In this document: positions 7,717 through 16,904 of the stretch, one piece after another
Layout of the letters: the number at the start of each line of letters is the position of its first letter
How positions within the stretch are numbered: the stretch's first letter is position 1
Assembly: GCF_043195135.1 (NCBI RefSeq)
Contig: NZ_JBAFWP010000005.1
From: NCEH01 sp043195135
GTDB taxonomy: Bacteria; Pseudomonadota; Alphaproteobacteria; Rhizobiales; Xanthobacteraceae
Length of the DNA stretch: 64,000 bases
Strand: one strand, 5' to 3'
The notes under the pieces: generated by a model
The model's input: the letters and a program-made list of their open reading frames with translations, nothing else
What the model was told of the DNA's origin: nothing
Databases searched by the model: none
Position numbers and translations under genes: made by a program

Positions 7717-8499
7717 TCAGGAGCCGGTCCAGTGGGGAACCGCCTTGGTGCGGGCGAGGAAGTCGCGCACGCCGAGGCGGAAGTCGTTGCTGCCATAGAC
7801 CTCTTCGATCAGGGCATCGATGTTCGGCAGATTGCCGAACGCCATCTTGCGCAGGGTCGCCTTGGTGGCGCGCGTCGTCAGCGGGGCGTTCTCCGCGGCG
7901 CGGCGGCAGAGGCTCTCGATTTCCCCCTCCATGGCGTCCGGCTCGACCAGCCGCAGCAGGAACCCGCTCTCGACCAGTTCCTGGGCGGAGATGATCTCGC
8001 CCAGCAGCACCATGCGCTTGGCCTTGGCGACGCCGATCGCGCCGCCGATGCGCGCGACGCTCTGGGCGGAGAGGCAATTGCCCAGCGTGCGGCCGATGGG
8101 CGAGCCGAAGCGGGCGCTCGGCGTCGCGATGCGGAAGTCGCAGGCGGATGCGATGTTGAGCCCGCCGCCCACCGCCCAGCCGTCCACCACCGCGATGGTG
8201 GTGACGGGGATGGCATCGACGGCGCTCATGCATTCGTCGATCGTGTGCTCGTAGGCCTGTCCGTCGGCGCCGCTGGTGAATTTCGTGAAGCCGGAAATAT
8301 CGGTCCCCGAAACGAACGCCTTGCCCCCCGATCCGCGCAGCACCGCGACCCGGATCGCGGGATCTTCGGCGATCGCCCGCGCCGCATCGCGCAGATCCAG
8401 CCACATCTGGCTGGTCAGGGCGTTATGCGCCTGGGGATTGTGAAACACGATGCGGGCGACGTCGCCCGTCTTTTCAAACTTGATGCACGGGCTACTCAT
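7717..8499 (-). CDS. Enoyl-CoA hydratase/isomerase family protein
   Basis: A 260-aa crotonase-fold protein. Visible are ARIVFHNPQAHNALTSQMW at the N-terminus, the first oxyanion-hole region GTDISGFTKFTSG, and AVVDGWAVGGGLNIASACDFRIA with the second oxyanion glycines. The crotonase glutamates are not obvious in the usual hydratase positions, so isomerase, hydrolase or decarboxylase activity is possible. The ATG at 8499 is chosen because AGGAG lies 8 nt upstream; an in-frame ATG at 8517 has a poorer site. It overlaps the end of the CaiB-type transferase by 8 bp, so the two are coupled. A long imperfect inverted repeat (about 7619-7706) lies between it and arsC and may end both transcripts. Confidence 0.88.
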   Translation of the reverse strand: MSSPCIKFEKTGDVARIVFHNPQAHNALTSQMWLDLRDAARAIAEDPAIRVAVLRGSGGKAFVSGTDISGFTKFTSGADGQAYEHTIDECMSAVDAIPVTTIAVVDGWAVGGGLNIASACDFRIATPSARFGSPIGRTLGNCLSAQSVARIGGAIGVAKAKRMVLLGEIISAQELVESGFLLRLVEPDAMEGEIESLCRRAAENAPLTTRATKATLRKMAFGNLPNIDALIEEVYGSNDFRLGVRDFLARTKAVPHWTGS

Positions 8500-9685
8500 C
8501 GCGCTCACTCCTGACATCCTGCGGGGCCAGCAGCCCCTTGCTGATGAGTTCCTGCCGGATTTCGTCCCCGTGCTCGCCGAGGAGCGGCGGAGGCAGGCGC
8601 ACTTCCTGGGGCGTTGCGCTCAGCTTCACCGGGAAGCCGAGCGCACGAAACTCGCCTTCCACCGGGTGCGGCACCATCTGCACCATCTCGCGGGCGACCG
8701 CCTGCTCGCTGACCAGCGCCTCGCCATAATCGAGAATGTCCGCCGCGGGCACGCCGGCGGCCAGCATGGCGTCGATCCATTGCGCGCGGGTGCGGGTGAG
8801 GAAGGTGGGCGCCAGCGCCTCGATCAGCGCGATGCGGTTCGTGACCCGGGCCGCATTGGTCGAGAAGCGCGCGTCCTGCTGCAATTCCTCGCGGCCGAGC
8901 ACCTTCAGGAAGGTGAGCCAAAGGCCCTGGTTGGCGGCGCCGATGACGAACCAGCCGTCGGACGCCTGGACCGCCTGGTAGGGGGCCGACATGCGGTTCG
9001 CCGAGCCGATCGGGGTGGGCGACTTGCCGGTGCCCCAAAGCTCGGTGGTTTCCCAGATCGACAGCGCGAGGGCGGCCTCGAACAGGGAGGCGTCGATATA
9101 TTGCCCCTCCCCCGAGGTCTGCCGCCCGATCACCGCGCTGAGAATGGCATAGGCCGAGAACAGGCCGGCGCCGAGATCGGCCACCGCGATGGAGTTCTTC
9201 GCCGGCTCCATGCCGGGAAATCCGTTCGAGCTCAGCACCCCGGTGACCGCCTGGGCGATCAGGTCGAAGCCCGGACGCTGCGACCAGGGGCCGGTCTGCC
9301 CGAAGCCGGAGATGCTCGCATAGACCAGCCGCGGATTGAGCGGCCGCAGCGTGTCGTAATCCATGCCGAGGCGCGCCGCGACGCCGGGGCGGCCGTTCTC
9401 CACCAGCACGTCGGCGGACTTCACCAAGGCGTAGAGGACTTCCCGGTCGGCGGGCGACTTCAGGTCGAGCGTGATGCTGCGCTTGTTGCGGTTGAGCGCG
9501 AGGAAGCCCGGGCTGTCCGTGCCCTTCAGGCGAAAGCCCATGGAATGGCGCGTGGAATCGCCGGTGCCCGGCGGTTCGATCTTGATCACGTCCGCGCCCA
9601 TGTCCGCCAGCAGCATGCAGCAGAAGGGACCGGCCATGACCTGCGTGATATCGAGCACACGTATGCCTGCAAGAGGCAGTGCCAT
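8492..9685 (-). CDS. CaiB/BaiF (family III) CoA-transferase
   Basis: A 397-aa family III CoA-transferase beginning GIRVLDITQVMAGPFC, with the family's catalytic aspartate at D170 in IAVADLGAG and the usual RNKRSITLDLK and GRPGVAARLGMDY blocks. It activates a carboxylic acid by moving CoA from succinyl-CoA or another donor through an aspartyl-CoA thioester. A GGGAGGA site precedes the ATG at 9685. It is coupled to the enoyl-CoA hydratase, so the pair probably activates and then hydrates or isomerises the acid made by the upstream dehydrogenases. The acid is unknown. Confidence 0.9.
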   Translation of the reverse strand: MALPLAGIRVLDITQVMAGPFCCMLLADMGADVIKIEPPGTGDSTRHSMGFRLKGTDSPGFLALNRNKRSITLDLKSPADREVLYALVKSADVLVENGRPGVAARLGMDYDTLRPLNPRLVYASISGFGQTGPWSQRPGFDLIAQAVTGVLSSNGFPGMEPAKNSIAVADLGAGLFSAYAILSAVIGRQTSGEGQYIDASLFEAALALSIWETTELWGTGKSPTPIGSANRMSAPYQAVQASDGWFVIGAANQGLWLTFLKVLGREELQQDARFSTNAARVTNRIALIEALAPTFLTRTRAQWIDAMLAAGVPAADILDYGEALVSEQAVAREMVQMVPHPVEGEFRALGFPVKLSATPQEVRLPPPLLGEHGDEIRQELISKGLLAPQDVRSERDE

Positions 9686-9846
9686 CTTAAGTCCTCCCGT
9701 TCGTGTCTTTGTTCTTCGTTGCGCGGCGATGGGCTGATGCCCCATCGCCTGAATGGCGGGGTGGCGAGGCTTCGACCCGAGCGGCGACGGGCGGATCGCC
9801 CGTGGCGATCGCCCCTTCGCCGTCGTCGCCTCGAAACTATACTTTA

Positions 9847-9859
9847 CTATATCATATAG
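9847..9859. promoter_or_regulatory. Perfect 13-bp palindrome upstream of the CaiB-type gene, candidate GntR operator
   Basis: CTATATCATATAG is a perfect odd palindrome in an AT-rich patch 162 bp before the CoA-transferase start. The TATATGAT core recurs upstream of the GntR gene (10752-10764), and a shorter TATGAT core recurs upstream of tctC (18260-18272), which points to the FCD regulator between them. Confidence 0.45.
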
Positions 9860-9917
9860 GATTTTAGCGGCCAGCATTTTTCCTGTCAAACCCGGCGGGA
9901 CGGCCGGGCGAAGGCAC

Positions 9918-10718
9918 TCACACGGTGCGGCGCCCCCGGCGGGGACGGGGCGTGCGGGGCGGGGCTTCCGGCCCGCCCGGCTTTTCCCCGGCCGCGGCCA
10001 CGCGTTCCTGCTCCGCGAACGCCTGATCCATGCGTTGCCGCGAGGCATGCAGATGCGCCCGCATCGCCGCTTCCGCCGCCACCGGATCGCGCGCCAGCAG
10101 GGCATCGATGATGGTTTCGTGCTCCTTCACCGCCTCGGACGGCGCGTTGGTCTTGAACAGGAAGCGGAAGATATGAAGGTGCACATGCAGCCCCTCGATG
10201 GTCTCCGCGATGAACCGGTTGCCGCTCGCGGTGGCCACCAGATGGTGAAGCTTCGCATCGCCCTCGGCGAATTGCGCATAGGCGAGATCATCCCCGGTCT
10301 GCGCCAGAGACATCTCGCCGGAGAGCTTGGCGAGCGCCCGCAGCGCGGTCTCGTCGCTCCGCTCGGCCGCAAAGGCGGCCGCCTGCGGCTCGACCAGGAG
10401 CCGCAGCTCGAAGAGATCGGCGATTTCCTCGCGGGTGAGCAGGCTCGCGGCCCGGAAGCCGACATTGGGGATCTTGTGCGCCAGCTTCTGCGCTTCCAGC
10501 AGCGTCAGCGCCTCGCGGATCGGGGTTTGCGAGATCTGCAACTTCCGCGCGAGCGCCTCGATCCCGATGTGCGCGCCGGGCGCGATCTTCATCGTCACCA
10601 GCATCGACAGCAATTGCTCGTAGGCGAGTTCCACCAGCGACTGGGGATACGCCGGGCGTGCGTCCTCCAGCGCCACGAGGCGCGCGAAGGATGGCAATTC
10701 CTGATTGTTGGTGGTCAT
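9918..10718 (-). CDS. GntR family transcriptional regulator, FadR/FCD subfamily
   Basis: A 266-aa regulator with an N-terminal winged helix (IGIEALARKLQISQTPIREAL, about residues 50-72, split here for length: IGIEALARKLQ then ISQTPIREAL) and an FCD ligand domain with the expected His/Asp positions (KLHHLV, HETIIDALLARD, HLHASRQRM). FCD proteins usually bind a metal and a carboxylic acid effector. It lies inside the catabolic block with genes of the same strand on both sides, so it is probably the pathway-specific regulator responding to the substrate or its CoA ester. The start at 10718 gives MTTNNQEL; an AT-rich candidate operator lies 34-46 bp upstream. Confidence 0.88.
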   Translation of the reverse strand: MTTNNQELPSFARLVALEDARPAYPQSLVELAYEQLLSMLVTMKIAPGAHIGIEALARKLQISQTPIREALTLLEAQKLAHKIPNVGFRAASLLTREEIADLFELRLLVEPQAAAFAAERSDETALRALAKLSGEMSLAQTGDDLAYAQFAEGDAKLHHLVATASGNRFIAETIEGLHVHLHIFRFLFKTNAPSEAVKEHETIIDALLARDPVAAEAAMRAHLHASRQRMDQAFAEQERVAAAGEKPGGPEAPPRTPRPRRGRRTV

Positions 10719-10751
10719 TGTGAATCAACCCAGAACGCGTGATGCTATAAA

Positions 10752-10764
10752 ATATATGATCTTA
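10752..10764. promoter_or_regulatory. Candidate GntR self-operator
   Basis: ATATATGATCTTA matches 9 of 13 positions of the palindrome at 9847-9859 (read on the other strand) and sits in a short AT-rich stretch between the GntR start (10718) and the upstream dehydrogenase stop (10798). It would suit autoregulation. Confidence 0.35.
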
Positions 10765-10797
10765 TGGCCCGAACCAAGCCGGCCGGACGGACCGGCC

Positions 10798-11826
10798 CTA
10801 TGCCGTGCCAGCCCGCGGCGCCGGATCGGGGCCTTCCCCGGCCAAAGCGCGCATGTGGGCCCACACCGACGGAGCGACCGGAATATCCCGCCCCATGCGC
10901 GCCTTGCGCGTCTCGCCCGCCCGGTCGCCGGGGATGCGGACCGGATGGTCCGCGTCCGCCGGCACGCTGGTGCGCAGATCGTCGAGAAACTGCGAGACGA
11001 GCCCCGCCATGTGCGCCGCCGGCTCCATGATGATGAAGACGTCGCCCTTGTTGCAGGGGTGCGTCGAATCCAGCGTCCCCCGCACGTCGGGCCCGAGCGC
11101 GCAGGCCGCGAGGCTCGCCACGAGCACCTCGAAGGCGAGGCCCAGCCCATAGCCCTTCGCGCCGCCGAACGGGGCGATGGCGCCGGATTTCGCCGCGGTG
11201 GCGTCGGTGGTGGGATCGCCTTGCGCATCGAGCGCCCAGCCGAGGGGAATCGGCGCCCCGCGCGCCGCGTGGTCGTGGATCTTGCCCATGGCGACGATGC
11301 TGGTCGCCATGTCGAACACGAACGGGTGCGGCGTGGCGGGAACGCCGATGGCGATGGGATTGGTGCCCAGCATGGCCTTGCGCCCGCCCCAGGGATGGAC
11401 CAGCGCCTCGCTGATCGTCAGCGCCAGCAGCACCTGACCCTTGCGCGCGATCTTCTCGGCATACCAGGCCAGCATGCCCAGATGGTCGCACCGGCGGATC
11501 GCCGCCATGGCGATGCCGGTCTCCTTGGCCCGCGCCGAGATGGCATCGAGCCCGTTGAGCGCGACCACCGGGCCGAGCCCCTGCATGCCGTCCACCTCCA
11601 GCAGCGCGGCGCCGCGCCAGCGGCCCTGTCCCTTGGCGCGCGGATCGACCACGCCATTGGCGATGCGCTCGAGAATGCGCGACAGCCGCAGCAGCCCGTG
11701 CGAGGGATAGCCGCGCAGTTCCGCCTCCACGAGGAGGCTCAGCTGCTGCTCGGCATGATCCGCCGGCACGCCGGCTCGGCCGAGCGCCGTCAGGCCGATA
11801 TGCTCGATCTCGCTTAAGGACGGCAT
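10798..11826 (-). CDS. Malate/L-lactate dehydrogenase (LDH2/MDH2, YlbC/ComC-like) oxidoreductase
   Basis: A 342-aa NAD(P)-dependent 2-hydroxyacid dehydrogenase of the family that includes malate, sulfolactate and ureidoglycolate dehydrogenases and is unrelated to Rossmann LDH. Typical blocks are GYPSHGLLRLSRI, AIRRCDHLGMLAWYAE with the catalytic His, MLGTNPIAIGVP, FVFDMATS and PFGGAKGYGLGLAFEVL. The ATG at 11826 has GGGAGG 5 nt upstream. Downstream of the aldehyde dehydrogenase and upstream of the GntR gene, it probably oxidises or reduces a 2-hydroxy/2-oxo acid in the pathway. Exact substrate unknown. Confidence 0.87.
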   Translation of the reverse strand: MPSLSEIEHIGLTALGRAGVPADHAEQQLSLLVEAELRGYPSHGLLRLSRILERIANGVVDPRAKGQGRWRGAALLEVDGMQGLGPVVALNGLDAISARAKETGIAMAAIRRCDHLGMLAWYAEKIARKGQVLLALTISEALVHPWGGRKAMLGTNPIAIGVPATPHPFVFDMATSIVAMGKIHDHAARGAPIPLGWALDAQGDPTTDATAAKSGAIAPFGGAKGYGLGLAFEVLVASLAACALGPDVRGTLDSTHPCNKGDVFIIMEPAAHMAGLVSQFLDDLRTSVPADADHPVRIPGDRAGETRKARMGRDIPVAPSVWAHMRALAGEGPDPAPRAGTA

Positions 11827-11914
11827 CTGACCTCCCGATCTGTGCGCCTCGGCGCCATCGCGCCCGGTTCGCCGGATGCCCGCGCCTGGGCGGGGCATCC
11901 GGCGCGACGGGGTG

Positions 11915-13429
11915 CTACCAGTTCACCGCGACATATTTGGCCTCGGTGAATTCGAGCAGGCCGTGATGGGCGCCCTCGCGGCCAAGCCCGCTCTGCTTGA
12001 CGCCGCCGAACGGCGCCGCCGGATCGGAGACCAGCCCGCGATTGAGCGCCACCATGCCGTATTCGAGCCGCTCGGCCAGTTGCAGGCCGCGCTTCAGATC
12101 GCCCGTATAGACATAGGCGGCGAGGCCATATTCGGTGTCGTTGGCCATGCGGACGGCCTCCTCGACATCCTTGAACGGCACCACCGCCGCCACCGGGCCG
12201 AACACCTCCTCGCGCAGGATGGCCGCGTTCAGCGGCACGTCGGCCAGCACCGAGGGCGGATAGAAGAAGCCCGGGCCGACGCCGGCGGCGCAGCCGAGGC
12301 GCACGCTCGCGCCCTTGGCGAGCGCGTCGCCCACCAGCGTGTCGATCTTCTCGATCGCCGCCGGATTGATCATCGCCCCGCACTGGGTGGTGGTGTCGGT
12401 GCCCGCGCCGAGCTTCAGCGCCGCCATGCGCTCCACCAGCTTGTCCACGAAGGCCGGATAGATGCCCTCCTGCACATAGAAGCGGTTCGCGGCCGTGCAG
12501 GCCTCGCCGGCATTGCGCATCTTGGCGATCATCGCGCCGTCGAGCGCGGCTTCCAGGTCCGCATCGTCGAGCACCAGGAACGGGGCGTTGCCGCCGAGCT
12601 CCATGGACGAATTGATGACATTGTAGGACGCCTCGCGCAGCAGGATGCGGCCGACCTCGGTCGAGCCCGTGAACGAGAGCTTGCGCACGCGCGGATCGCG
12701 CAGGATGGCGCTGCACAGCGGGCCGGGATCGGAGGTGTTGACGATATTCACCACACCGGCCGGCACGCCGGCACGGCGCAGGATCTCGCCCACGGCGAGC
12801 GCGGTCAGCGGGGTTTCCTCCGCCGGCTTGAGGATGCAGGTGCAGCCGGCGGCGAGGGCCGGCGCGATCTTGCGCGTCGCCATCGCCGCGGGGAAATTCC
12901 ACGGCGTGATCAGAAGCGAAATGCCGATCGGCTGATATTGCACGAGGATGCGATTGCCGCCGGCCGGCGCGATGGAGATGTCGCCGTTGATGCGCACCGC
13001 TTCTTCCGCGTACCAGCGGAAGAATTCCGCCGCGTACAGCACTTCCGAGCGGGCGTCGGGCAGCGCCTTGCCGTTCTCGAGCGAAATGATCTGGGCGAGG
13101 AAGTCCGCCTGCTCGATCATGGCCGTGAAACAGCGTTGCAGGATCACCGCGCGGGCACGCGGCGGGGTTGCCGCCCAGGCCGCCGCAGCGCGCGCCGCCG
13201 CATCGACCGCCGCAAGACCGTCGGCGACGGTGGCATCGGCGACGCTCGCGAGCACGCCGCCGGTCGAGGGGTTGAGAACCTCGATCTGCGCGCCGTTCGA
13301 ACCGGCGACCCAGGCGTCGCCGATCAGCAGGTCGGTGGGAATGGCAAAGCCGCCCTTGCCCTCGAAGCCGGGCACGACATAGCCCGGTTCGGATGCGATC
13401 GGGCTGAGGCTCGCGGTGCTGGATGACAT
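11915..13429 (-). CDS. NAD(P)-dependent aldehyde dehydrogenase, succinate-semialdehyde dehydrogenase-like
   Basis: A 504-aa aldehyde dehydrogenase close to the GabD type. It has the cofactor motifs ITPWNFPAAMATRK and KPAEETPLTA, the Gly motif FTGSTEVGR, the general-base Glu in MELGGNAPF and the catalytic Cys in NAGEACTAANRFYV. The start is the ATG at 13429. It lies 21 bp from the Fe-type alcohol dehydrogenase, so the pair should take a terminal hydroxyl to a carboxylate through the semialdehyde. Succinate semialdehyde is the best family guess; glutarate or methylmalonate semialdehyde are possible. Confidence 0.9.
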   Translation of the reverse strand: MSSSTASLSPIASEPGYVVPGFEGKGGFAIPTDLLIGDAWVAGSNGAQIEVLNPSTGGVLASVADATVADGLAAVDAAARAAAAWAATPPRARAVILQRCFTAMIEQADFLAQIISLENGKALPDARSEVLYAAEFFRWYAEEAVRINGDISIAPAGGNRILVQYQPIGISLLITPWNFPAAMATRKIAPALAAGCTCILKPAEETPLTALAVGEILRRAGVPAGVVNIVNTSDPGPLCSAILRDPRVRKLSFTGSTEVGRILLREASYNVINSSMELGGNAPFLVLDDADLEAALDGAMIAKMRNAGEACTAANRFYVQEGIYPAFVDKLVERMAALKLGAGTDTTTQCGAMINPAAIEKIDTLVGDALAKGASVRLGCAAGVGPGFFYPPSVLADVPLNAAILREEVFGPVAAVVPFKDVEEAVRMANDTEYGLAAYVYTGDLKRGLQLAERLEYGMVALNRGLVSDPAAPFGGVKQSGLGREGAHHGLLEFTEAKYVAVNW

Positions 13430-13450
13430 GGCAATAGATCCTGCTGGGTG

Positions 13451-14674
13451 TCAGAGATTGAGCAGCGCGGCGCGCTCGCCGCTGAAGGCCGCTTCGGTGA
13501 TGTGAAGCATTGCGGCGAGGTCGAGCGGGCGCGGATTGTTCTTCACCAGCCGCTCGGCCTTGAGGGAGCCCGAGGCGACCTCATGCGCATGGCCGCCGGC
13601 GAGCCCGAGCGCGGCGAGCGAGCGCGGAATGCCGATGGTCGCGAACAATTCGGCAACCGCGTCGATGAACACCTGGGACAGCGCGTCCGTGCTCATTTCC
13701 CCATCGCCGAGGCCGACCGTGCGGGCCAGTTCCGCGAACGCGTCCGGGCAGGCCGAGCGGTTGTATTGCATGACGAACGGCAGCAGCGCGCCGACCCCGT
13801 CGCCATGGGCCGTGTGGGTGAGATTGCCCACCGGATATTGCAGGGCATGGGCCGCCGCCGTCCCGGCGGTGCCGAACGCGCACCCCGCCGCCAGCGAGGC
13901 GAGCATGAGGCCCTCGCGCGCCTCCATGTCGGCACCGTTGGCATGGGCCCGCGCCAGATAACGGAACACATTCACCACCGCCAGCTTGGCGAAATGGTCG
14001 GACAGGAGGTTCTTGCCGATGAACACATGCTTTTCGGTGAGCTGGGGCTCGGGCGGCCGGGCCATGCTGGTGAAGGCCTCCACCGCATGGGCGAGCGCAT
14101 CGGCACCGGAACAGGCAGTGAGGCCGGGCGGGCAGGTGAGCGTCAATTCGGGATCGCACACCGCCATCCGGGGGATGATGTAGGGGCTGGCGACGCCGAT
14201 CTTGGAGCCGCGCGCCTTGTCGAGCACCACCGCGACCGGCGTCACCTCCGAGCCGGTGCCGGAGGTGGTGGGCAAAGCGATCAGCGGCACCACCGGGCCG
14301 GGGACTGCGAACTCGCCGTAATATTTGCTCACCTCTCCGCCGTGGGTGATGAGCACCGACACGATCTTGGCGAGGTCCATGCAGCTGCCGCCACCGATGC
14401 CGATCACGAGATCGGGCCCGAAATCGCTGACCCGCGCCATGCAATCGGCGATGGATTCCAGCGGCAGGTCGGCGATGGTCTGGTCGTACACGCGGGTCTT
14501 CACGCCTGCGGCGTGGAGATCGGCCAGCAGGCTGGCGAATTCTTCGGTCTGCGCCAGGCGGGCGTCGGTGCACACCAGGGCGCGGCTGCCGATCCGCGCG
14601 GCGGCGGTGCCCATGACATGACGCTGGCCGCGCCCGAAGAGGATCGTTTGGGGGAGACGCAAGGCTCCGAACAT
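13451..14674 (-). CDS. Iron-containing alcohol dehydrogenase / maleylacetate reductase-like
   Basis: A 407-aa group III alcohol dehydrogenase. It shows the NAD-binding GIGGGSCMDLAKIVSV and the metal ligand regions ADALAHAVEAFTS and HALQYPVGNLTHTAHGDGVG (His residues). The ATG at 14674 starts at the conserved LRLPQTILFGRGQ; in-frame codons upstream look non-coding. Homologues include 4-hydroxybutyrate dehydrogenase and maleylacetate reductase. Being next to the semialdehyde dehydrogenase, it plausibly oxidises a hydroxy acid brought in by the TctABC transporter. The gap to tctA is 104 bp, still consistent with one operon. Confidence 0.87.
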   Translation of the reverse strand: MFGALRLPQTILFGRGQRHVMGTAAARIGSRALVCTDARLAQTEEFASLLADLHAAGVKTRVYDQTIADLPLESIADCMARVSDFGPDLVIGIGGGSCMDLAKIVSVLITHGGEVSKYYGEFAVPGPVVPLIALPTTSGTGSEVTPVAVVLDKARGSKIGVASPYIIPRMAVCDPELTLTCPPGLTACSGADALAHAVEAFTSMARPPEPQLTEKHVFIGKNLLSDHFAKLAVVNVFRYLARAHANGADMEAREGLMLASLAAGCAFGTAGTAAAHALQYPVGNLTHTAHGDGVGALLPFVMQYNRSACPDAFAELARTVGLGDGEMSTDALSQVFIDAVAELFATIGIPRSLAALGLAGGHAHEVASGSLKAERLVKNNPRPLDLAAMLHITEAAFSGERAALLNL

Positions 14675-14778
14675 GGCGCAATTCTCTCTCAAGATGCGAC
14701 AGCACCCGGCCGTCGCGAGGGGTGACAGGTCCGCCCGCATCCGGGCGGTTCAATCCGCATGCGCGGCGCGCCCGGCCG

Positions 14779-16293
14779 CTAGGCCACGCCGCGCTTGACC
14801 CCGGTGTGGAACACGGCGGCAAACACGCGGGTGATGAGCGGAAGCAGCAGAAGGAAGATGCCGATGGTCATCATGGTGGCGACCAGCGGGGTCTCGAAGA
14901 AGATGCGCAGCGTGCCGCCGGACGAGAGCATGGATTGCCGGAACGCATCTTCCGCCTTGTCGCCCAGCACCACCGCGAGAACGAAGGGCGCGAGCGGATA
15001 GGACAATTTCTTGAAGACATAGCCCACCACGCCGAACACCAGGGCCAGCCAGATGTCGAAGACATGGTTCGCCACCGTATAGGCGCCGATGATGCAGATG
15101 ATCGCGATCAGCGGGCCGACCACGGAGAACGGCGCGCGCAGGATGAAGGCGAACAGCGGCACGGTTGCCAGCACCAGGACCACCGCGATCAGATTGCCCG
15201 CATACATGGAGGCGATCAGGCCCCAGACGAAATCCGGCTGGCTGGTGAACAGCATGGGTCCGGGGGAGAGGCCCCAGATCATCAGCCCGCCCATCATCAC
15301 GGCCGCGGTCGCGGAACCGGGAACGCCCAGCGCCAGCATGGGCAGAAGGGCGCACGAGCCGGCCGAATGATCGGCGGTCTCGGGCGAGATGATGCCCTCC
15401 GGCTCGCCCTTGCCGAAATTCCAGCCGCGCTTGGAGAACCGGCGCCCGAGCGCATAGCTCATGAACGAGGCCGCCGTGGGCCCGCCGGGCGTGATCCCCA
15501 TCCAGCAGCCGATCAGCGCGCTGCGCAGGATGGTGACCCAATAGCGCGGCATCTCGGCGAGCGTGCGGAAGATCTCCCGCAGGCTGAGCTTCGCCTTCAC
15601 GCCCTCGAACTTGTAGCCTTCGTCGATGGTCACCAGCAGTTCGCCGATGCCGAACAGGCCGATCACCACGATCAGGAACGAGATTCCGGCCGTCAGATCA
15701 TTGAAGCCGAAGGTGAGGCGCCCTTCCCCGGAGATCGTGTCCATGCCGATGGTGCCGGCGGCAAGGCCGAGCATGATCGACACCAGCGTCTTGAAGGGCG
15801 ACCCGCCGGCCATGCCGATGAAGCTGGCGAAGGCGAGGAAATAGACCGCGAAATATTCCGGCGAGCCGAAACGCAGGGCGAAATTCGCGACCCAGCCCGA
15901 CATCAGGGTGATGACGAGGACGCCGATCAGCGCGCCGATGCCGGCCGAGGCGAAGGCGAGCGTGAGCGCGCGCACCGCCTGCCCCTGCTTGGCCATGGGA
16001 TGGCCGTCGAAGGTGGTCGCCACCGAGGAGGGTTCGCCCGGAATATTGAAGAGAATAGAGGTGGTGGAACCGCCGAACAGGGCGCCCCAATACATGGAAG
16101 TCAGCAGGATGATCGCGGAAATGGGTTCCATGGTGAAGGTCAGCGGCATCAGCAGCGACACGCCATTGGGCGCGCCGAGGCCGGGAAGCACGCCGACCAC
16201 GAGGCCCAGCAGCACGCCGAACACCATGATGAGGATGTGCTGGGACGTGAGGGCGATCGCGAACCCGTCCATCAATTGGCCAAAATTGCCCAT
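14779..16293 (-). CDS. tctA: Tripartite tricarboxylate transporter, large permease subunit TctA
   Basis: A 504-aa polytopic membrane protein of the TctA family, with the conserved GVLPGLGAPNGVSLLMPLTF, split as GVLPGLGAPNGV and SLLMPLTF, and the second repeat MGITPGGPTAASFMSYALG. It forms the transport path, driven by the ion gradient, for a carboxylate captured by the periplasmic TctC protein. The ATG at 16293 (MGNFGQL) has GAGGA 9 nt upstream. It is preceded by tctB and tctC on the same strand. Confidence 0.93.
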   Translation of the reverse strand: MGNFGQLMDGFAIALTSQHILIMVFGVLLGLVVGVLPGLGAPNGVSLLMPLTFTMEPISAIILLTSMYWGALFGGSTTSILFNIPGEPSSVATTFDGHPMAKQGQAVRALTLAFASAGIGALIGVLVITLMSGWVANFALRFGSPEYFAVYFLAFASFIGMAGGSPFKTLVSIMLGLAAGTIGMDTISGEGRLTFGFNDLTAGISFLIVVIGLFGIGELLVTIDEGYKFEGVKAKLSLREIFRTLAEMPRYWVTILRSALIGCWMGITPGGPTAASFMSYALGRRFSKRGWNFGKGEPEGIISPETADHSAGSCALLPMLALGVPGSATAAVMMGGLMIWGLSPGPMLFTSQPDFVWGLIASMYAGNLIAVVLVLATVPLFAFILRAPFSVVGPLIAIICIIGAYTVANHVFDIWLALVFGVVGYVFKKLSYPLAPFVLAVVLGDKAEDAFRQSMLSSGGTLRIFFETPLVATMMTIGIFLLLLPLITRVFAAVFHTGVKRGVA

Positions 16294-16319
16294 GGCTCGT
16301 TTCCTCTTTTCTTTATTCT

Positions 16320-16838
16320 TCAATAAATGCCGAAGTATTCGAGGATCGGCCCTTTGAGCAGCGGCACCATGAACAGCTTTTCAAAGACGATGAAATTCGC
16401 CGCGACCACGACAACGGCGGTCAATAGGCTGGTGCTGGTGCGGAACCCCGCCGCCACGCGCATGGCGTAAAAGATGTAGAGCGCCATGCCGATATAGAGG
16501 CCGAGCCAGACCGAAATCACGGCCATGGCGATGATCGGCAGGAAGAAGAGCGCGACCGTCCGCAGCCGGTGCGCATCCATGAACGGCTCGTCGTCGTCGA
16601 TCTCGCCGCCCGCGCTCGCCACCACCGGCGCGGCAGAGCGCTTCAGCAGCGCCTGAACCAGGGTTCCGAGGCTGCCGAACATGATGAGGCAGCCGATGCC
16701 GAAGGGAAAATATCCCGGCTCCGGCCCGCCGGCGTTCCAGGCGATGCCGTTTTCGAGCGAGCCGTAGCAGACCACCGCGCCGATCAGGCCGGTCGCTGCC
16801 GCGGTCACAATTTCCATTGTTTTCCAGGAGATCTTCAT
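16320..16838 (-). CDS. tctB: Tripartite tricarboxylate transporter, small membrane subunit TctB
   Basis: A 172-aa protein with four hydrophobic segments, an early GGPEPGYFPFGIG typical of TctB, and a charged loop after the second segment. It partners TctA. The ATG at 16838 is chosen because the membrane segment begins just after it; an in-frame ATG at 16868 would add ten residues. It lies 26 bp from tctA. Confidence 0.88.
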   Translation of the reverse strand: MKISWKTMEIVTAAATGLIGAVVCYGSLENGIAWNAGGPEPGYFPFGIGCLIMFGSLGTLVQALLKRSAAPVVASAGGEIDDDEPFMDAHRLRTVALFFLPIIAMAVISVWLGLYIGMALYIFYAMRVAAGFRTSTSLLTAVVVVAANFIVFEKLFMVPLLKGPILEYFGIY

Positions 16839-16904
16839 GTCAGGCAACTCCACGAGGAGGGGGCGCAAAGCCGATCGGACGAGGGCTTCGCGCCCCAGCT
16901 GTCG